A stretch of DNA of 64,000 bases from Pseudomonas sp. LS1212 (GTDB taxonomy: Bacteria; Pseudomonadota; Gammaproteobacteria; Pseudomonadales; Pseudomonadaceae), in NCBI RefSeq assembly GCF_024741815.1, contig NZ_CP102951.1, positions 3,982,001 to 4,046,000 on the forward strand, given 5' to 3'. How positions within the stretch are numbered: the stretch's first letter is position 1; every line of letters starts with the position of its first letter. Below, one piece after another: positions 44,969 to 54,057 of this stretch. The notes under the pieces were generated by a model. That model did no database searches. It worked only from the letters and a program-made list of their open reading frames with translations, and had not been told where the DNA came from. The position numbers and the translations under genes were made by a program.

Positions 44969-45718
44969 ATGTCGCGCCCGATTTTCGATGCCCACTGCCA
45001 CATCATCGACCCCCGCTACCCGCTGATCGCCAACAATGGCTACCTGCCCGAGCCCTTCAGTGCCGACGACTACCTGGCGCAGACTCGTCCGTTGGGCATC
45101 TGCTCAGGTGCGGTGGTGTCCGGTTCGTTCCAGGCGTTCGACCAGCAGTATCTGCTGGCGGCATTGCAGTATCTGGGGCCGGACTTCGTCGGGGTCACGC
45201 AGCTGCCCGCCTCCGTCAGCGATAGCGAGCTGCAGTCGCTCAACGCCCAGGGCATACGCGCCCTGCGTTTCAACCTCAAGCGTGGCGGCTCGGAGCAGCT
45301 CGATCAGCTTGAAACGCTGGCCAGGCGGGTTCACGAGGTCGTCGTCTGGCATGTCGAGCTGTACATCGACTCGCGTGAACTACCCGACCTTGAGGCGCGC
45401 CTGCTGCAACTGCCCGCCGTCAGCATCGACCATCTTGGCCTGAGCCACGAGGGGCTGCCGAGCATTCTGCGCCTGGCCGAGCGTGGCGTGCGAATCAAGG
45501 CCTGCGGCTTCGGCCGGGTCGACTTTGCGGTGGCGCCGGCGCTGAAGGCGATTCATGCGGCCAATCCGCAGGCGTTGATGTTTGGCAGCGATCTGCCGTC
45601 GACGCGCGCGCCGCGGGCGTTTGAGGCTTCGGATATTGGTTTGCTTCGGGATGCGCTGGGCGAAGACGGGGCGGAGCTGGCACTATGGGGAAATGCCCGG
45701 GATTTCTATCGCCTGTGA
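44969..45718 (+). CDS. Amidohydrolase family protein (2-pyrone-4,6-dicarboxylate lactonase-like)
   Basis: A 249-residue TIM-barrel metal hydrolase. The first metal-binding motif is FDAHCHIIDPRYP (HxH), a histidine follows in VVWHVELY, another in SIDHLGLSH, and the aspartate is in MFGSDLPSTRAP. These match the small COG3618/PDC-lactonase group that hydrolyses lactones. The substrate is not evident. It has a good GGAGG site before the ATG and follows the acidic protein gene closely. A REP doublet lies downstream. Confidence 0.83.
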   Translation: MSRPIFDAHCHIIDPRYPLIANNGYLPEPFSADDYLAQTRPLGICSGAVVSGSFQAFDQQYLLAALQYLGPDFVGVTQLPASVSDSELQSLNAQGIRALRFNLKRGGSEQLDQLETLARRVHEVVVWHVELYIDSRELPDLEARLLQLPAVSIDHLGLSHEGLPSILRLAERGVRIKACGFGRVDFAVAPALKAIHAANPQALMFGSDLPSTRAPRAFEASDIGLLRDALGEDGAELALWGNARDFYRL

Positions 45719-45728
45719 GTCTTCTCGT

Positions 45729-45815
45729 GACCGCTTCGCGGTCAATCGCAGGCAAGCCTGCTCCTACAAGGGTTGCGAGAGTCCTGTAGGAGCTGGCTTG
45801 CCAGCGATGAGGCCA
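45729..45815. repeat. P. putida-type REP doublet
   Basis: A small hairpin, GACCGC-TTC-GCGGTC (45729-45743), is followed by CGCAGGCAAGCCTGCTCCTA. The near-inverse TGTAGGAGCTGGCTTGCCAG follows at 45785-45804. The motif family is the same as that at 60131-60219, with GGCTTGCC cores. It lies between the amidohydrolase gene and the MoxR operon. Confidence 0.8.
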
Positions 45816-45941
45816 GACCAGTCCTCAGAGATAAATATCCTGCACACCGTTGGTCGGCACACCCCCGGATAGATTAAAGTAACCCCCCCTGCCCCGGCGC
45901 TTTTCGTCGTCGCCCGGCCTTATCTCCAGGAACCGTCACTG

Positions 45942-46901
45942 ATGGAACATCGTGAGGCGCTGATCGCGCTGCGAACCTTTCTCTCGACACAGATTCTCGG
46001 CCAGGAAAAACTGATCGAACGCTTGTTGATCGTGCTGTTGGCTGATGGCCACATGCTCGTCGAAGGGGCGCCGGGCCTGGCCAAGACCAAAGCCATCAAG
46101 GAATTGGCCGAAGGGATCGAGGCGCAGTTCCATCGGATTCAATTTACCCCCGACCTGCTGCCCGCCGACATCACCGGCACCGAGATCTACCGTCCGGAAA
46201 CCGGCAGCTTCGTCTTCCAACAGGGGCCGATCTTCCACAATCTTGTACTGGCCGACGAAATCAACCGGGCACCGGCCAAGGTCCAGTCGGCGCTGCTCGA
46301 GGCCATGGGTGAACGCCAGGTCAGCGTCGGCCGCAGCACCTACGACTTGTCGCCGCTGTTCCTGGTGATGGCCACGCAAAACCCCATCGAGCAGGAGGGT
46401 ACCTATCCCTTGCCCGAAGCGCAGCTCGACCGCTTCCTGATGCACGTCAAGATCGGCTTCCCGGATGCCGCCGTCGAGCGGCGCATCCTGCAGCAGGCGC
46501 GCGGCGAAGCCCTCAACGGCGAATCCAAGCCGGAGCGCCGGGTCAGCCAGCACGCGATCTTCGCTGCACGCAAGGAAATACTTGGCCTGTACATGGCCGA
46601 CGCGGTGGAGGAGTACCTGGTGCAGCTGGTCATGGCCACGCGCACGCCAAGCAAGTTCGACCCGGAAATGGCCGACTGGATCGCCTACGGCGCCAGCCCG
46701 CGTGGTTCCATCGCCCTGGACCGCTGCGCGCGGGCCCATGCCTGGCTGGCCGGGCGCGACTTCGTCAGCCCCGAAGACATCCAGGCGGTACTGTTCGACG
46801 TGCTGCGCCACCGCATCATTCTTTCGTTCGAGGCCGAAGCTGCCGGCATCGACCAGGACCGGGTGATCCAGCACATCCTCGACGTCGTGGCCGTTGCCTG
46901 A
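45942..46901 (+). CDS. MoxR-family AAA ATPase
   Basis: A 319-residue AAA+ ATPase. Walker A is EGAPGLAKTKA (a GxxxxAKT variant of MoxR proteins), Walker B is LVLADEINRAP, and sensor 1 is VMATQNPIEQEGTYPLPEAQ. MoxR ATPases act as chaperones in maturation of VWA-domain partners, which fits the next genes. It is the first gene of a run (DUF58, DUF4381, VWA, VWA-TPR, BatD) with short or overlapping junctions. The ATG at 45942 is near a CAGGAA ribosome site. The long upstream gap holds the REP doublet, so the operon promoter is probably between 45816 and 45941. Confidence 0.92.
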   Translation: MEHREALIALRTFLSTQILGQEKLIERLLIVLLADGHMLVEGAPGLAKTKAIKELAEGIEAQFHRIQFTPDLLPADITGTEIYRPETGSFVFQQGPIFHNLVLADEINRAPAKVQSALLEAMGERQVSVGRSTYDLSPLFLVMATQNPIEQEGTYPLPEAQLDRFLMHVKIGFPDAAVERRILQQARGEALNGESKPERRVSQHAIFAARKEILGLYMADAVEEYLVQLVMATRTPSKFDPEMADWIAYGASPRGSIALDRCARAHAWLAGRDFVSPEDIQAVLFDVLRHRIILSFEAEAAGIDQDRVIQHILDVVAVA

Positions 46902-46905
46902 GCCC

Positions 46906-47850
46906 ATGCCGAACCGTCCGCTGGCCGCCCCCGGCATCCGCGTCAGCCTCACAGAGCTGATCGAGATGCGCCATCGCGTGCGCGAAGTGCAGCTGTTTTC
47001 CTCGCCCGGTCAGCGCAGCCCGCTGATCGGCCTGCATCATTCGAAACTGCGCGGGCGTGGCGTTGATTTCGATCAGGTGCGCGTCTACCAGGCCGGCGAT
47101 GACGTGCGCAGCATCGATTGGCGCGTGACCGCCCGGACCCAGGAGCCGCACACCAAACTGTTCCATGAAGAGCGCGAACGGCCGATCTACATCCTGGTCG
47201 AGCAAAGTCGGCGGCTGTTCTTCGGTTCGGGGCTGATGTTCAAATCGGTACTCGCCGCCCAGGCCGCCAGCCTGATCGGCTGGGCCGCACTGGGCCATAA
47301 CGACCGTATCGGCGGGCTGGTCTTCGGCGACAACGAGTACTACGAAATCAAGCCCAGGCGCAGCAAGCAGAGCTTGCTGCAATTGCTCAACCGGATGGTA
47401 CGGGTCAATCACTCCCTGCACACCGAAAGCCAGCCCGATCGCGAATCCCTTGGTCTGGCCCTGCGCCGCGCCCGCGAAGTGCTGCGCCCTGGCAGCCTGG
47501 CCATCGTCATCTGCGACGAGCGCGCCCTGACCGACGCCGCCGAGCAACAGCTGAGCCTGCTTGCTCGTCACTGCGACCTGTTGCTGCTGCCATTGTCCGA
47601 CCCGCTCGACCATGCCCTGCCCGCCGCCGGCCTTCTGCGCTTTACCCAGCGCGGCGCGCAACTGGAGCTCGATACACTGGACGCCAATCTGCGCCAGAGT
47701 TACCGGGCCCAGGGCGAGGCGCGCATCGCCCGCTGGGAGTTCCTGGCGCAGAAGTTGCGCGTGTTGTTGATGCCCTTGAGTACGCAGAGCGAGATGATCG
47801 AACAGCTGCGTGAATACCTGAACCCCGAGCGCCCGAGGAAACCGCGGTGA
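46906..47850 (+). CDS. DUF58 domain-containing protein
   Basis: A 314-residue protein with the DUF58 signature RGVDFDQVRVYQAGDDVRSIDWRVTARTQEPHTKLF (quoted as YQAGDDVRSIDWRVTA), followed by a VWA-like fold (IYILVEQSRRLFFGSG) in which the metal-binding residues are degenerate. No membrane segment is present. In Bat-type operons the DUF58 protein works with the MoxR ATPase. The ATG at 46906 is four bases past the MoxR stop; the TTG at 46894 would overlap it. The next gene overlaps by four bases (GTGA). Confidence 0.88.
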   Translation: MPNRPLAAPGIRVSLTELIEMRHRVREVQLFSSPGQRSPLIGLHHSKLRGRGVDFDQVRVYQAGDDVRSIDWRVTARTQEPHTKLFHEERERPIYILVEQSRRLFFGSGLMFKSVLAAQAASLIGWAALGHNDRIGGLVFGDNEYYEIKPRRSKQSLLQLLNRMVRVNHSLHTESQPDRESLGLALRRAREVLRPGSLAIVICDERALTDAAEQQLSLLARHCDLLLLPLSDPLDHALPAAGLLRFTQRGAQLELDTLDANLRQSYRAQGEARIARWEFLAQKLRVLLMPLSTQSEMIEQLREYLNPERPRKPR

Positions 47851-48341
47851 GTTCGCTCGAGCAATTGCAGCCACTGATCGCGCCGCCGCCGATCAGCGCC
47901 TGGCCGCCGGCACCCGGCTGGTGGGCACTGCTGGTGTTGCTGCCATTATTCGCCTGGGGCCTGTGGCGGCTGCGGCGCTATTGGCCGCTCAGATCCCGGC
48001 AAGCCCCCACCGAACAACCACTGGACCCGATCCGCCTCGAAGCCCTGGCCGAACTGGCCCGGCTGCCCAAGCCCTATGACGGTGCACCGGCCGGTGCCTG
48101 GCTGCAGCAGATCAATGCCTTGCTCAAGCGTATTTGCCGCAACCACTACCCCAACAGTCACAGCCACACACTCAATGGCCGGCAATGGTTGGCGTTTCTC
48201 GACAACCGCTGCCCGGCTGCCGGGTTGACCCGCTGGATGGTACTGGTCGAAGGCGCCTACAAACCTGAATGCAAACTCGACGACAAGGCCATTGCCGGGC
48301 TCAGCCAGTCCGTCGAAACCTGGATTCGCAAGCATGTTTGA
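47847..48341 (+). CDS. DUF4381 domain-containing membrane protein
   Basis: A 164-residue protein with one N-terminal membrane segment (WALLVLLPLFAWGLWRL) and a cytoplasmic helical domain containing NHYPNSHSHTLNGRQWLAFLD, cut here to NGRQWLAFLD, a conserved part of DUF4381. It uses a GTG start that overlaps the DUF58 stop (GTGA). DUF4381 genes occur between DUF58 and the first VWA gene in many gammaproteobacteria. The VWA gene starts within its last codons (48334), so translation is probably coupled. Confidence 0.8.
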   Translation: MSSLEQLQPLIAPPPISAWPPAPGWWALLVLLPLFAWGLWRLRRYWPLRSRQAPTEQPLDPIRLEALAELARLPKPYDGAPAGAWLQQINALLKRICRNHYPNSHSHTLNGRQWLAFLDNRCPAAGLTRWMVLVEGAYKPECKLDDKAIAGLSQSVETWIRKHV

Positions 48342-49410
48342 GCTCGCCTGGCCCTGGGTCTTCGCCCTGCTGCCCCTGCCCTGGGTGCTGCGCCTGATAC
48401 TGCCGGCCGCCGACAGCGGCGAGCCGGCGCTCAGGATCAGTTTCCTCAATGAACTTGAAGGCCTGGCCGGGCGCCGGGCGCGGCTTAACCTGCCGACCTG
48501 GCGCCAGCAGGGGCCATTCGTCCTGCTCTGGTTGCTGCTACTGCTGGCCGCTGCCCGCCCCCAGTGGCTCGGCGAGCCACTGCCGGTTGCCGCCAGCGGG
48601 CGCGACCTGCTGGTAGCGGTGGACGTCTCGGGCTCCATGGATTTCCCCGACATGCGCTGGGAGGACGAAGAAGTCAGCCGCCTGACCCTGGTCAAGCACT
48701 TGCTCGGCGACTTCCTCCAGGGGCGCAGGGGCGACCGGGTCGGCCTGATCCTGTTCGGCAGCCAAGCCTATTTGCAGGCACCGCTGACCTTCGACCGGCG
48801 TACCGTCCGGGTCTGGCTGGACGAGGCGCGGATCGGCATCGCCGGCAAGAATACCGCCATCGGCGATGCCATTGGCCTGGCGGTCAAGCGCCTGCGCCAG
48901 CGCCCGGCACAAAGCCGGGTGTTGATCCTGGTCACCGACGGCGCCAACAACGGTGGCGAAATCCATCCGCTGACCGCGGCACGCCTGGCTGCCCTGGAGC
49001 ACATCAGGGTCTACACCATCGGCATCGGCGCCACCCCGGAAGAAACCGGCACCCTGGGGATGCTCGGGCTCAACCCGAGCCTGGACCTGGACGAGCCGAC
49101 GCTCAAGGAAATCGCCGCCATCACCGGCGGCAGCTATTTCCGCGCCCATGACGGGCTGGAGCTGGACGCCATCGGCAAGACACTCGACCAACTGGAACCG
49201 GTAACCCAGCAACCGACCCAGGCCCGTCCTACCCAGGCCCTTTACAGTTGGCCGCTCGCTGCAGCGCTGCTGGTCAGCCTGCTGCTGGTGATTCGCGAGC
49301 GCTGGCCGGACAACCCATTGCAACGCCTGCTCAATCGGCCGAACTTTCTGCAACCGCATCCCGAATGGCGCGACAGGCTCAAACGCCTGCGCCTGCGGAG
49401 GCGTCGATGA
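48334..49410 (+). CDS. VWA domain-containing membrane protein (BatA-like)
   Basis: A 358-residue inner-membrane protein with hydrophobic segments near 5-20 and 60-75 and at the C-terminal end (LAAALLVSLLLVI), enclosing a von Willebrand A domain. The metal site DVSGSM is complete (DxSxS), with the T of KNTAIGD and the D of VTDGANNG. BatA-type proteins are MoxR clients with poorly known roles in stress tolerance. The ATG at 48334 overlaps the previous gene by eight bases; an in-frame start at 48292 would overlap more. The next VWA gene begins with ATGA over its stop codon. Confidence 0.88.
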   Translation: MFELAWPWVFALLPLPWVLRLILPAADSGEPALRISFLNELEGLAGRRARLNLPTWRQQGPFVLLWLLLLLAAARPQWLGEPLPVAASGRDLLVAVDVSGSMDFPDMRWEDEEVSRLTLVKHLLGDFLQGRRGDRVGLILFGSQAYLQAPLTFDRRTVRVWLDEARIGIAGKNTAIGDAIGLAVKRLRQRPAQSRVLILVTDGANNGGEIHPLTAARLAALEHIRVYTIGIGATPEETGTLGMLGLNPSLDLDEPTLKEIAAITGGSYFRAHDGLELDAIGKTLDQLEPVTQQPTQARPTQALYSWPLAAALLVSLLLVIRERWPDNPLQRLLNRPNFLQPHPEWRDRLKRLRLRRRR

Positions 49411-51146
49411 TCGCGCTCTGGCCTCACTGGTTCCGGCCCTGGTGGCTGCTGCTGTTGCCGCTGCTCGGTTGGCTGCTCTGGCAACTCTGGCATCGGCAAA
49501 AACGCGCCGGCCGCTGGCAGATGATCCTGCCCAAAGCCTTTCATTCGGTTCTGCTCAGAGGTGGCAACGGGCGTGACAGCAAACTGCCCTGGATCGCCCT
49601 TGGCCTGGCCTGGCTACTGGCCGTACTGGCGTTACTGGGCCCCAGTTGGCAGCGTGTCGAACAGTCCAGCCAGAAGCCGGCCGACCCTTTGGTGGTAGTG
49701 CTGGAACTGACCCCGGAGATGCTCGCCAGCGACACGCCACCCACCCGCCTGGAGCAGGCGCGGCGCAAGTTGCTCGATCTGCTGGAGCGACGCAGCGATT
49801 CGCAAACGGCCATCATCGTCTACGCCGGCAGCGCCCACACGCTGGTGCCGCTGTCCGACGACCTGGCCACCAGCCGCAATCTGCTCGAAGCGCTGAAGCC
49901 GTCGATCATGCCTGAAGCCGGGCACCGTGCCGACCTTGCCGTCAGTAAGGCCCTGGCCCTGCTCGCCCAGGGCGCACTTGGCCAGGGGCGGATACTGCTG
50001 ATCGGCTCTTCGCTCAACGAACAGGAGCGCCAAGGCATCCGCCAGGCGCTCGGGCGTCAGGGCCCCAGCCTGCTGATGCTGGGGATCGGCACCGCAGACG
50101 GCGCACCGGTTGCCGAGGAAAACGGCCAATTGCTCAAGGATGCGCAGGGTGCGATTCTCCTGCCGCGCCTGGACAATGCCAGCCTCAAGACCTTTATCGG
50201 CGAGATTGGCGGGCGCTATCGCCAGGCCCGCCTGGACGATCTCGACCTGCGCAACCTGGGCCTGCTCGCCGACCCTCAGAGCCTGCGCGGCAGTGGTCAG
50301 ACCGTGCAACTCGACACCTGGGCCGACCAGGGCCACTGGCTACTGCTGCCCCTGCTGTTGCTGGCCGCCTGCGCCGGACGGCGTGGCTGGTTGTTTTGCC
50401 TGCCATTGCTGCTGTGCCTGCCGCAGCCAGGCTACGCTTTCGAATTCAGCGATTTGTGGTTGCGCCCCGACCAACAGGGCCAGCTCCTGCTCGAACGGCA
50501 GCAACCTGCCGCCGCCGCACGCCATTTCGAAGACCTGCAATGGAAAGGCCTAGCCTTGTACGAAGCCGGCGACTATGCCGCTGCCGCACAAGCATTTGCT
50601 CAAGGAAACAGTGCCGCCGCCCATTACAATCGCGGTAACGCCCTGGCCCGCAGTGACGAACTGGAAGCGGGGCTGGATGCCTATGAACAGGCCCTGGAAC
50701 GCCAGCCCGATTTGCAGCCCGCGCAGCAGAACAAGGCCCTGGTCGAACGCCTGTTGGAGGAAAAGCGCCAGCAGGCCGCGGCCGAAGCCGCCCGCAAAGA
50801 GCAAAACGCCAGTGAACAGGCTGCGCAAGATGCCCAGTCCGAAGCGGCTGCCGCTGCCGCACAGCAGCAGGCCGGCGCGAGTGAGTCCGAGCAGCAAAAC
50901 GGTCAGAGTTCCGACGAGCAGGGCAAATCCGACCAGCCGACGGATGCTGCCGGGAGTGCCGATGGCGAAGGCGAAGACGACGAGCAGACCACCCGGCCAC
51001 CGCCACGGCCAGCCACCAGCACGCTGGACGGTGAACAGCGTCAGGCGCTCGAACAATGGCTGCGACAAATCCCCGATGAGCCGGCGGAATTGCTGCGGCG
51101 TAAATTCTGGTATGAACAGCAACAGCATCAGGAAACAACCCGATGA
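49407..51146 (+). CDS. VWA plus TPR membrane protein (BatB-BatC fusion-like)
   Basis: A 579-residue protein. Membrane segments lie near 10-25 and 55-70, followed by a VWA-like domain, another membrane segment about 310-345, a TPR region (NSAAAHYNRGNALARSDELEAGLDAYEQALE, quoted as HYNRGNALA and DAYEQALE) and a low-complexity Q/A/E/S tail (about 450-530). The tail ends near a conserved PAELLRRKFWYEQQ. The VWA metal motif is degenerate: VLELTPEM replaces DxSxS, and the second site has SGHRADLA-like residues only. So this copy may not bind metal. It overlaps BatA upstream and BatD downstream by four bases each. Confidence 0.86.
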   Translation: MIALWPHWFRPWWLLLLPLLGWLLWQLWHRQKRAGRWQMILPKAFHSVLLRGGNGRDSKLPWIALGLAWLLAVLALLGPSWQRVEQSSQKPADPLVVVLELTPEMLASDTPPTRLEQARRKLLDLLERRSDSQTAIIVYAGSAHTLVPLSDDLATSRNLLEALKPSIMPEAGHRADLAVSKALALLAQGALGQGRILLIGSSLNEQERQGIRQALGRQGPSLLMLGIGTADGAPVAEENGQLLKDAQGAILLPRLDNASLKTFIGEIGGRYRQARLDDLDLRNLGLLADPQSLRGSGQTVQLDTWADQGHWLLLPLLLLAACAGRRGWLFCLPLLLCLPQPGYAFEFSDLWLRPDQQGQLLLERQQPAAAARHFEDLQWKGLALYEAGDYAAAAQAFAQGNSAAAHYNRGNALARSDELEAGLDAYEQALERQPDLQPAQQNKALVERLLEEKRQQAAAEAARKEQNASEQAAQDAQSEAAAAAAQQQAGASESEQQNGQSSDEQGKSDQPTDAAGSADGEGEDDEQTTRPPPRPATSTLDGEQRQALEQWLRQIPDEPAELLRRKFWYEQQQHQETTR

Positions 51147-52768
51147 GTCGCTTCAGCGTCTTTCTACTCAGCCTTTTGTTCACCCTGCAGGCCCAGGCCG
51201 CAGCGTTGATCGCCAGTGTCGACCGCACGCTGCTCAATTCCGGTGAAACCGTCGAGCTGACCCTGGAAACCCGTGACATCACCCAGTTTGGCAAGCCGGA
51301 CCTGTCCCCCCTGGACGCCCTGTTCGAAGTGCGCAGTACACGCCAGGTCAACCGTTTGACCACCCTCGATGGCCAGACCCAGGCCACTACCCGCTGGATC
51401 ATCACCCTGCTGCCCCTCCAGAATGGCACCGTGGAAATCCCCGCGCTGCATCTGGGCGAGGTGCAAAGCCAACCGATCAGCCTGCAAATCAATCAGAGCG
51501 AAGAGAGCGCCATCAGCACCCTGACGCCGGTATTCATCGATGCCAGCCTCGACGAGGACAGCGTCTACGTCCAGGCCCAGACCATTCTGACACTGCGCAT
51601 CTATCATTCAGTCTCGCTCTATGACGACAGCAGCCTCTCTCCCTTGCAGATTTCCAACGCCCGCATCGAGCAACTGGGTGAGTCGCGCACCTATGAAAAG
51701 CTCATCAATGGCATCCGTCACGGCGTCATTGAAATGCGCTATGCGATCTACCCCCAGCAAAGCGGCAAGCTGATCATCCCCGCCCAGGTGTTCAGCGCCA
51801 CCCCCGTCGAAACCGGTACAGGCCAGGTACCTGGCGTCCCCAAGCCCGGCAAGCAAACCCGAGTCAGTTCCGCCGAAATACCGCTGACCGTCAAAGCCAA
51901 GCCCGCCGACTACCCGGTCGACACGCCCTGGCTGCCGGCGCGCAGCATCAGCCTCGAGGAAAGCTGGAGCCCGGACACGCCCGGGAGCCAGGTCGGCGAC
52001 TCCTTGACCCGGACCCTGACCCTGAAGGCCGAAGGGCTTTCCAGTGCGCAGTTGCCGCCCTTGCCCGCCACCGAAGTCGATGGCCTGCGGCGCTATCCGG
52101 ACCAACCGCGAATGAGTAACCAGAACACTGACCGTGGCCTGGTCGGCAGCCGCGAGGAACGTGAAGCGTTGGTACCCACTCGCAGCGGTGGCATCGAACT
52201 GCCGGCGCTGGAAGTGGTCTGGTGGAATACCCATGAGGACCATCTGGAGCGCAGCAGCCTGCCTGCCCGCACCCTGCATGTCGTCAACAACCCGAGCCTG
52301 GCGGTCGAGACGCCGGCCAGCAGCGAAAGTCCGGCCCAATCCGGCGCAGCGCTGTGGCACTGGCAGTTGAGTACGCTGCTGCTGGCCTGCACGACCCTGC
52401 TGGGCTTCGGCTTGTGGTGGCGCGCACGCTGGCAACCGGCGGTCCTGCGTGCCACGCAGAGCGGGCCGAGCCCGCGCAGCCTGCTCGATGACCTCAAGCG
52501 CGCCTGCCAGGCCAACGACCCGCACGCCACCCGCCAGGCGCTCGATGCCTGGGCACGCCAGCAGCCGGAAACGCTGGCGGACATGGCCGCGCGCTTCGTG
52601 CCGCTGTCCGATGCACTCGATGGGTTGAACGGCGCGCTGTACAGTGAAACCGGTCAATTCTGGCAAGGCGATGAACTCTGGCGAGCGATCGGAACCATCC
52701 CGCCCGCCGAACACATCCAGGCGCCGGTGACCGATACCAGCAGCCTGCCGCCGCTTTACCCTAAATGA
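51143..52768 (+). CDS. BatD family protein
   Basis: A 541-residue protein with a signal peptide (FLLSLLFTLQAQAAA), a long periplasmic beta-rich region built of Ig-like repeats, and one membrane segment near 410-430 (LSTLLLACTTLLGFGLWW) with a short cytoplasmic end. This is the BatD layout. The Pfam name refers to oxygen tolerance in Bacteroides; the role in Pseudomonas is unknown. It is the last gene of the Bat-type run. Its stop is 48 bases before the sbcD start, so sbcDC may be read from the same transcript. Confidence 0.88.
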   Translation: MSRFSVFLLSLLFTLQAQAAALIASVDRTLLNSGETVELTLETRDITQFGKPDLSPLDALFEVRSTRQVNRLTTLDGQTQATTRWIITLLPLQNGTVEIPALHLGEVQSQPISLQINQSEESAISTLTPVFIDASLDEDSVYVQAQTILTLRIYHSVSLYDDSSLSPLQISNARIEQLGESRTYEKLINGIRHGVIEMRYAIYPQQSGKLIIPAQVFSATPVETGTGQVPGVPKPGKQTRVSSAEIPLTVKAKPADYPVDTPWLPARSISLEESWSPDTPGSQVGDSLTRTLTLKAEGLSSAQLPPLPATEVDGLRRYPDQPRMSNQNTDRGLVGSREEREALVPTRSGGIELPALEVVWWNTHEDHLERSSLPARTLHVVNNPSLAVETPASSESPAQSGAALWHWQLSTLLLACTTLLGFGLWWRARWQPAVLRATQSGPSPRSLLDDLKRACQANDPHATRQALDAWARQQPETLADMAARFVPLSDALDGLNGALYSETGQFWQGDELWRAIGTIPPAEHIQAPVTDTSSLPPLYPK

Positions 52769-52815
52769 AACCCGGCCTGGATCGACACGATCCGGCCCTT
52801 GTTGCGGAACACTTC

Positions 52816-54057
52816 ATGCGTCTGTTTCACACCTCCGACTGGCACCTGGGGCAAAACCTCCATGGCCAGGAGCGTGACTTCGAACATGCCAGCTTCCTGA
52901 CCTGGCTGCTCGGCCAACTGGCCCGGCGCCAGCCGGACGTGCTGCTGATCGCGGGCGATATCTTCGACACGGTCAACCCCCCGGTCAAAGCCCAGGAACG
53001 ACTCTACGACTTTATCGTCAGCGCCCATGAGCAGCAGCCGAACCTGACGATCGTGATGATCGCCGGCAACCACGACTCCGGCTCGCGCATCGAACTGCCC
53101 GCGCCGCTGATGCGCCGCCTGCGCACCCACGCCCTGGGACGGGTGCTATGGCTGGACGACGGCCAGCTCGACGCCGAGCGACTGCTGATTCCCCTGCCGG
53201 ACGCCACCGGCCAGACTGCCGCCTGGTGCCTGGCACTGCCTTTTCTGCGCCCGGCTGAAGTCACCGGCGCAAGCCTTGGGGATGACTACTTGCGTGGCAT
53301 CGCCAAGGTGCACGAACTGCTGATCGATGCCGCCAATGCCAGGCGCCAGCCGGGCCAGGCGCTGATTGCCATCAGCCACGCGCACATGGCCGGCGGCACG
53401 GTGTCCGAAGACTCCGAGCGAAGCCTGATCATCGGCAGCGCCGAAGCCCTGCCCGCGAGCCTGTTCGGCTCCAGCATCAGCTATGTCGCCCTCGGCCACC
53501 TGCACAAGCCCCAGCGGGTCAACGGCGAGGAGCGTATTCGCTACTGCGGCTCGCCCATCCCGTTGTCGTTCTCCGAGATCGAATACCCGCACCAGATTCT
53601 CGAGATCAATTGCACGGGCGAAACCCTGGACAGCGTCGAAACCCACCTGATTCCGCGCGCGGTCGAACTGTTGCGGCTCGGCCCGGCGCCGCTTGCCGAG
53701 ATTCTGCTGCACCTGGCCGAGCTGCCAAACACCGATCTGCTCGCCGACCTCGCCCGGCAGCCCTGGCTGGAAGTACGCGTACGCCTCGACGAACCCCAGC
53801 CGGACCTGCGCCAGCAGATCGAAACAGCGCTGCAGGGCAAGGCCGCAAGGCTGGTACGGATCGGCGCCGAGTATGCCGGCAGCCAAGGTCGCGATGGCGA
53901 CGACAACGAGCGCCTGATCGAACTCGACCAACTCAGCCCCCAGGAGTTGTTCAGCCGCGTCTGGCAGGACAGCTACGGCAGTGCAGTGGACCAACAGACG
54001 CTGGATGATTTCGCCCTGCTCCTGCAACAGGTTCAACTGGAGGGTGAACACACATGA
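52816..54057 (+). CDS. sbcD: Exonuclease SbcCD, subunit D (Mre11-like nuclease)
   Basis: A 413-residue manganese-dependent nuclease. Phosphoesterase motifs are HTSDWHLG, AGDIFDTVNPP, IAGNHDSGSR, ISHAHMAGG and ALGHLHKPQ. With SbcC it cuts hairpins and double-strand ends. I start at the ATG at 52816, where the protein opens MRLFHTSDWHLG; an in-frame ATG at 52765 overlaps the BatD stop and adds 17 residues not typical of SbcD. The 3' end overlaps sbcC by four bases (ATGA). Confidence 0.94.
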   Translation: MRLFHTSDWHLGQNLHGQERDFEHASFLTWLLGQLARRQPDVLLIAGDIFDTVNPPVKAQERLYDFIVSAHEQQPNLTIVMIAGNHDSGSRIELPAPLMRRLRTHALGRVLWLDDGQLDAERLLIPLPDATGQTAAWCLALPFLRPAEVTGASLGDDYLRGIAKVHELLIDAANARRQPGQALIAISHAHMAGGTVSEDSERSLIIGSAEALPASLFGSSISYVALGHLHKPQRVNGEERIRYCGSPIPLSFSEIEYPHQILEINCTGETLDSVETHLIPRAVELLRLGPAPLAEILLHLAELPNTDLLADLARQPWLEVRVRLDEPQPDLRQQIETALQGKAARLVRIGAEYAGSQGRDGDDNERLIELDQLSPQELFSRVWQDSYGSAVDQQTLDDFALLLQQVQLEGEHT

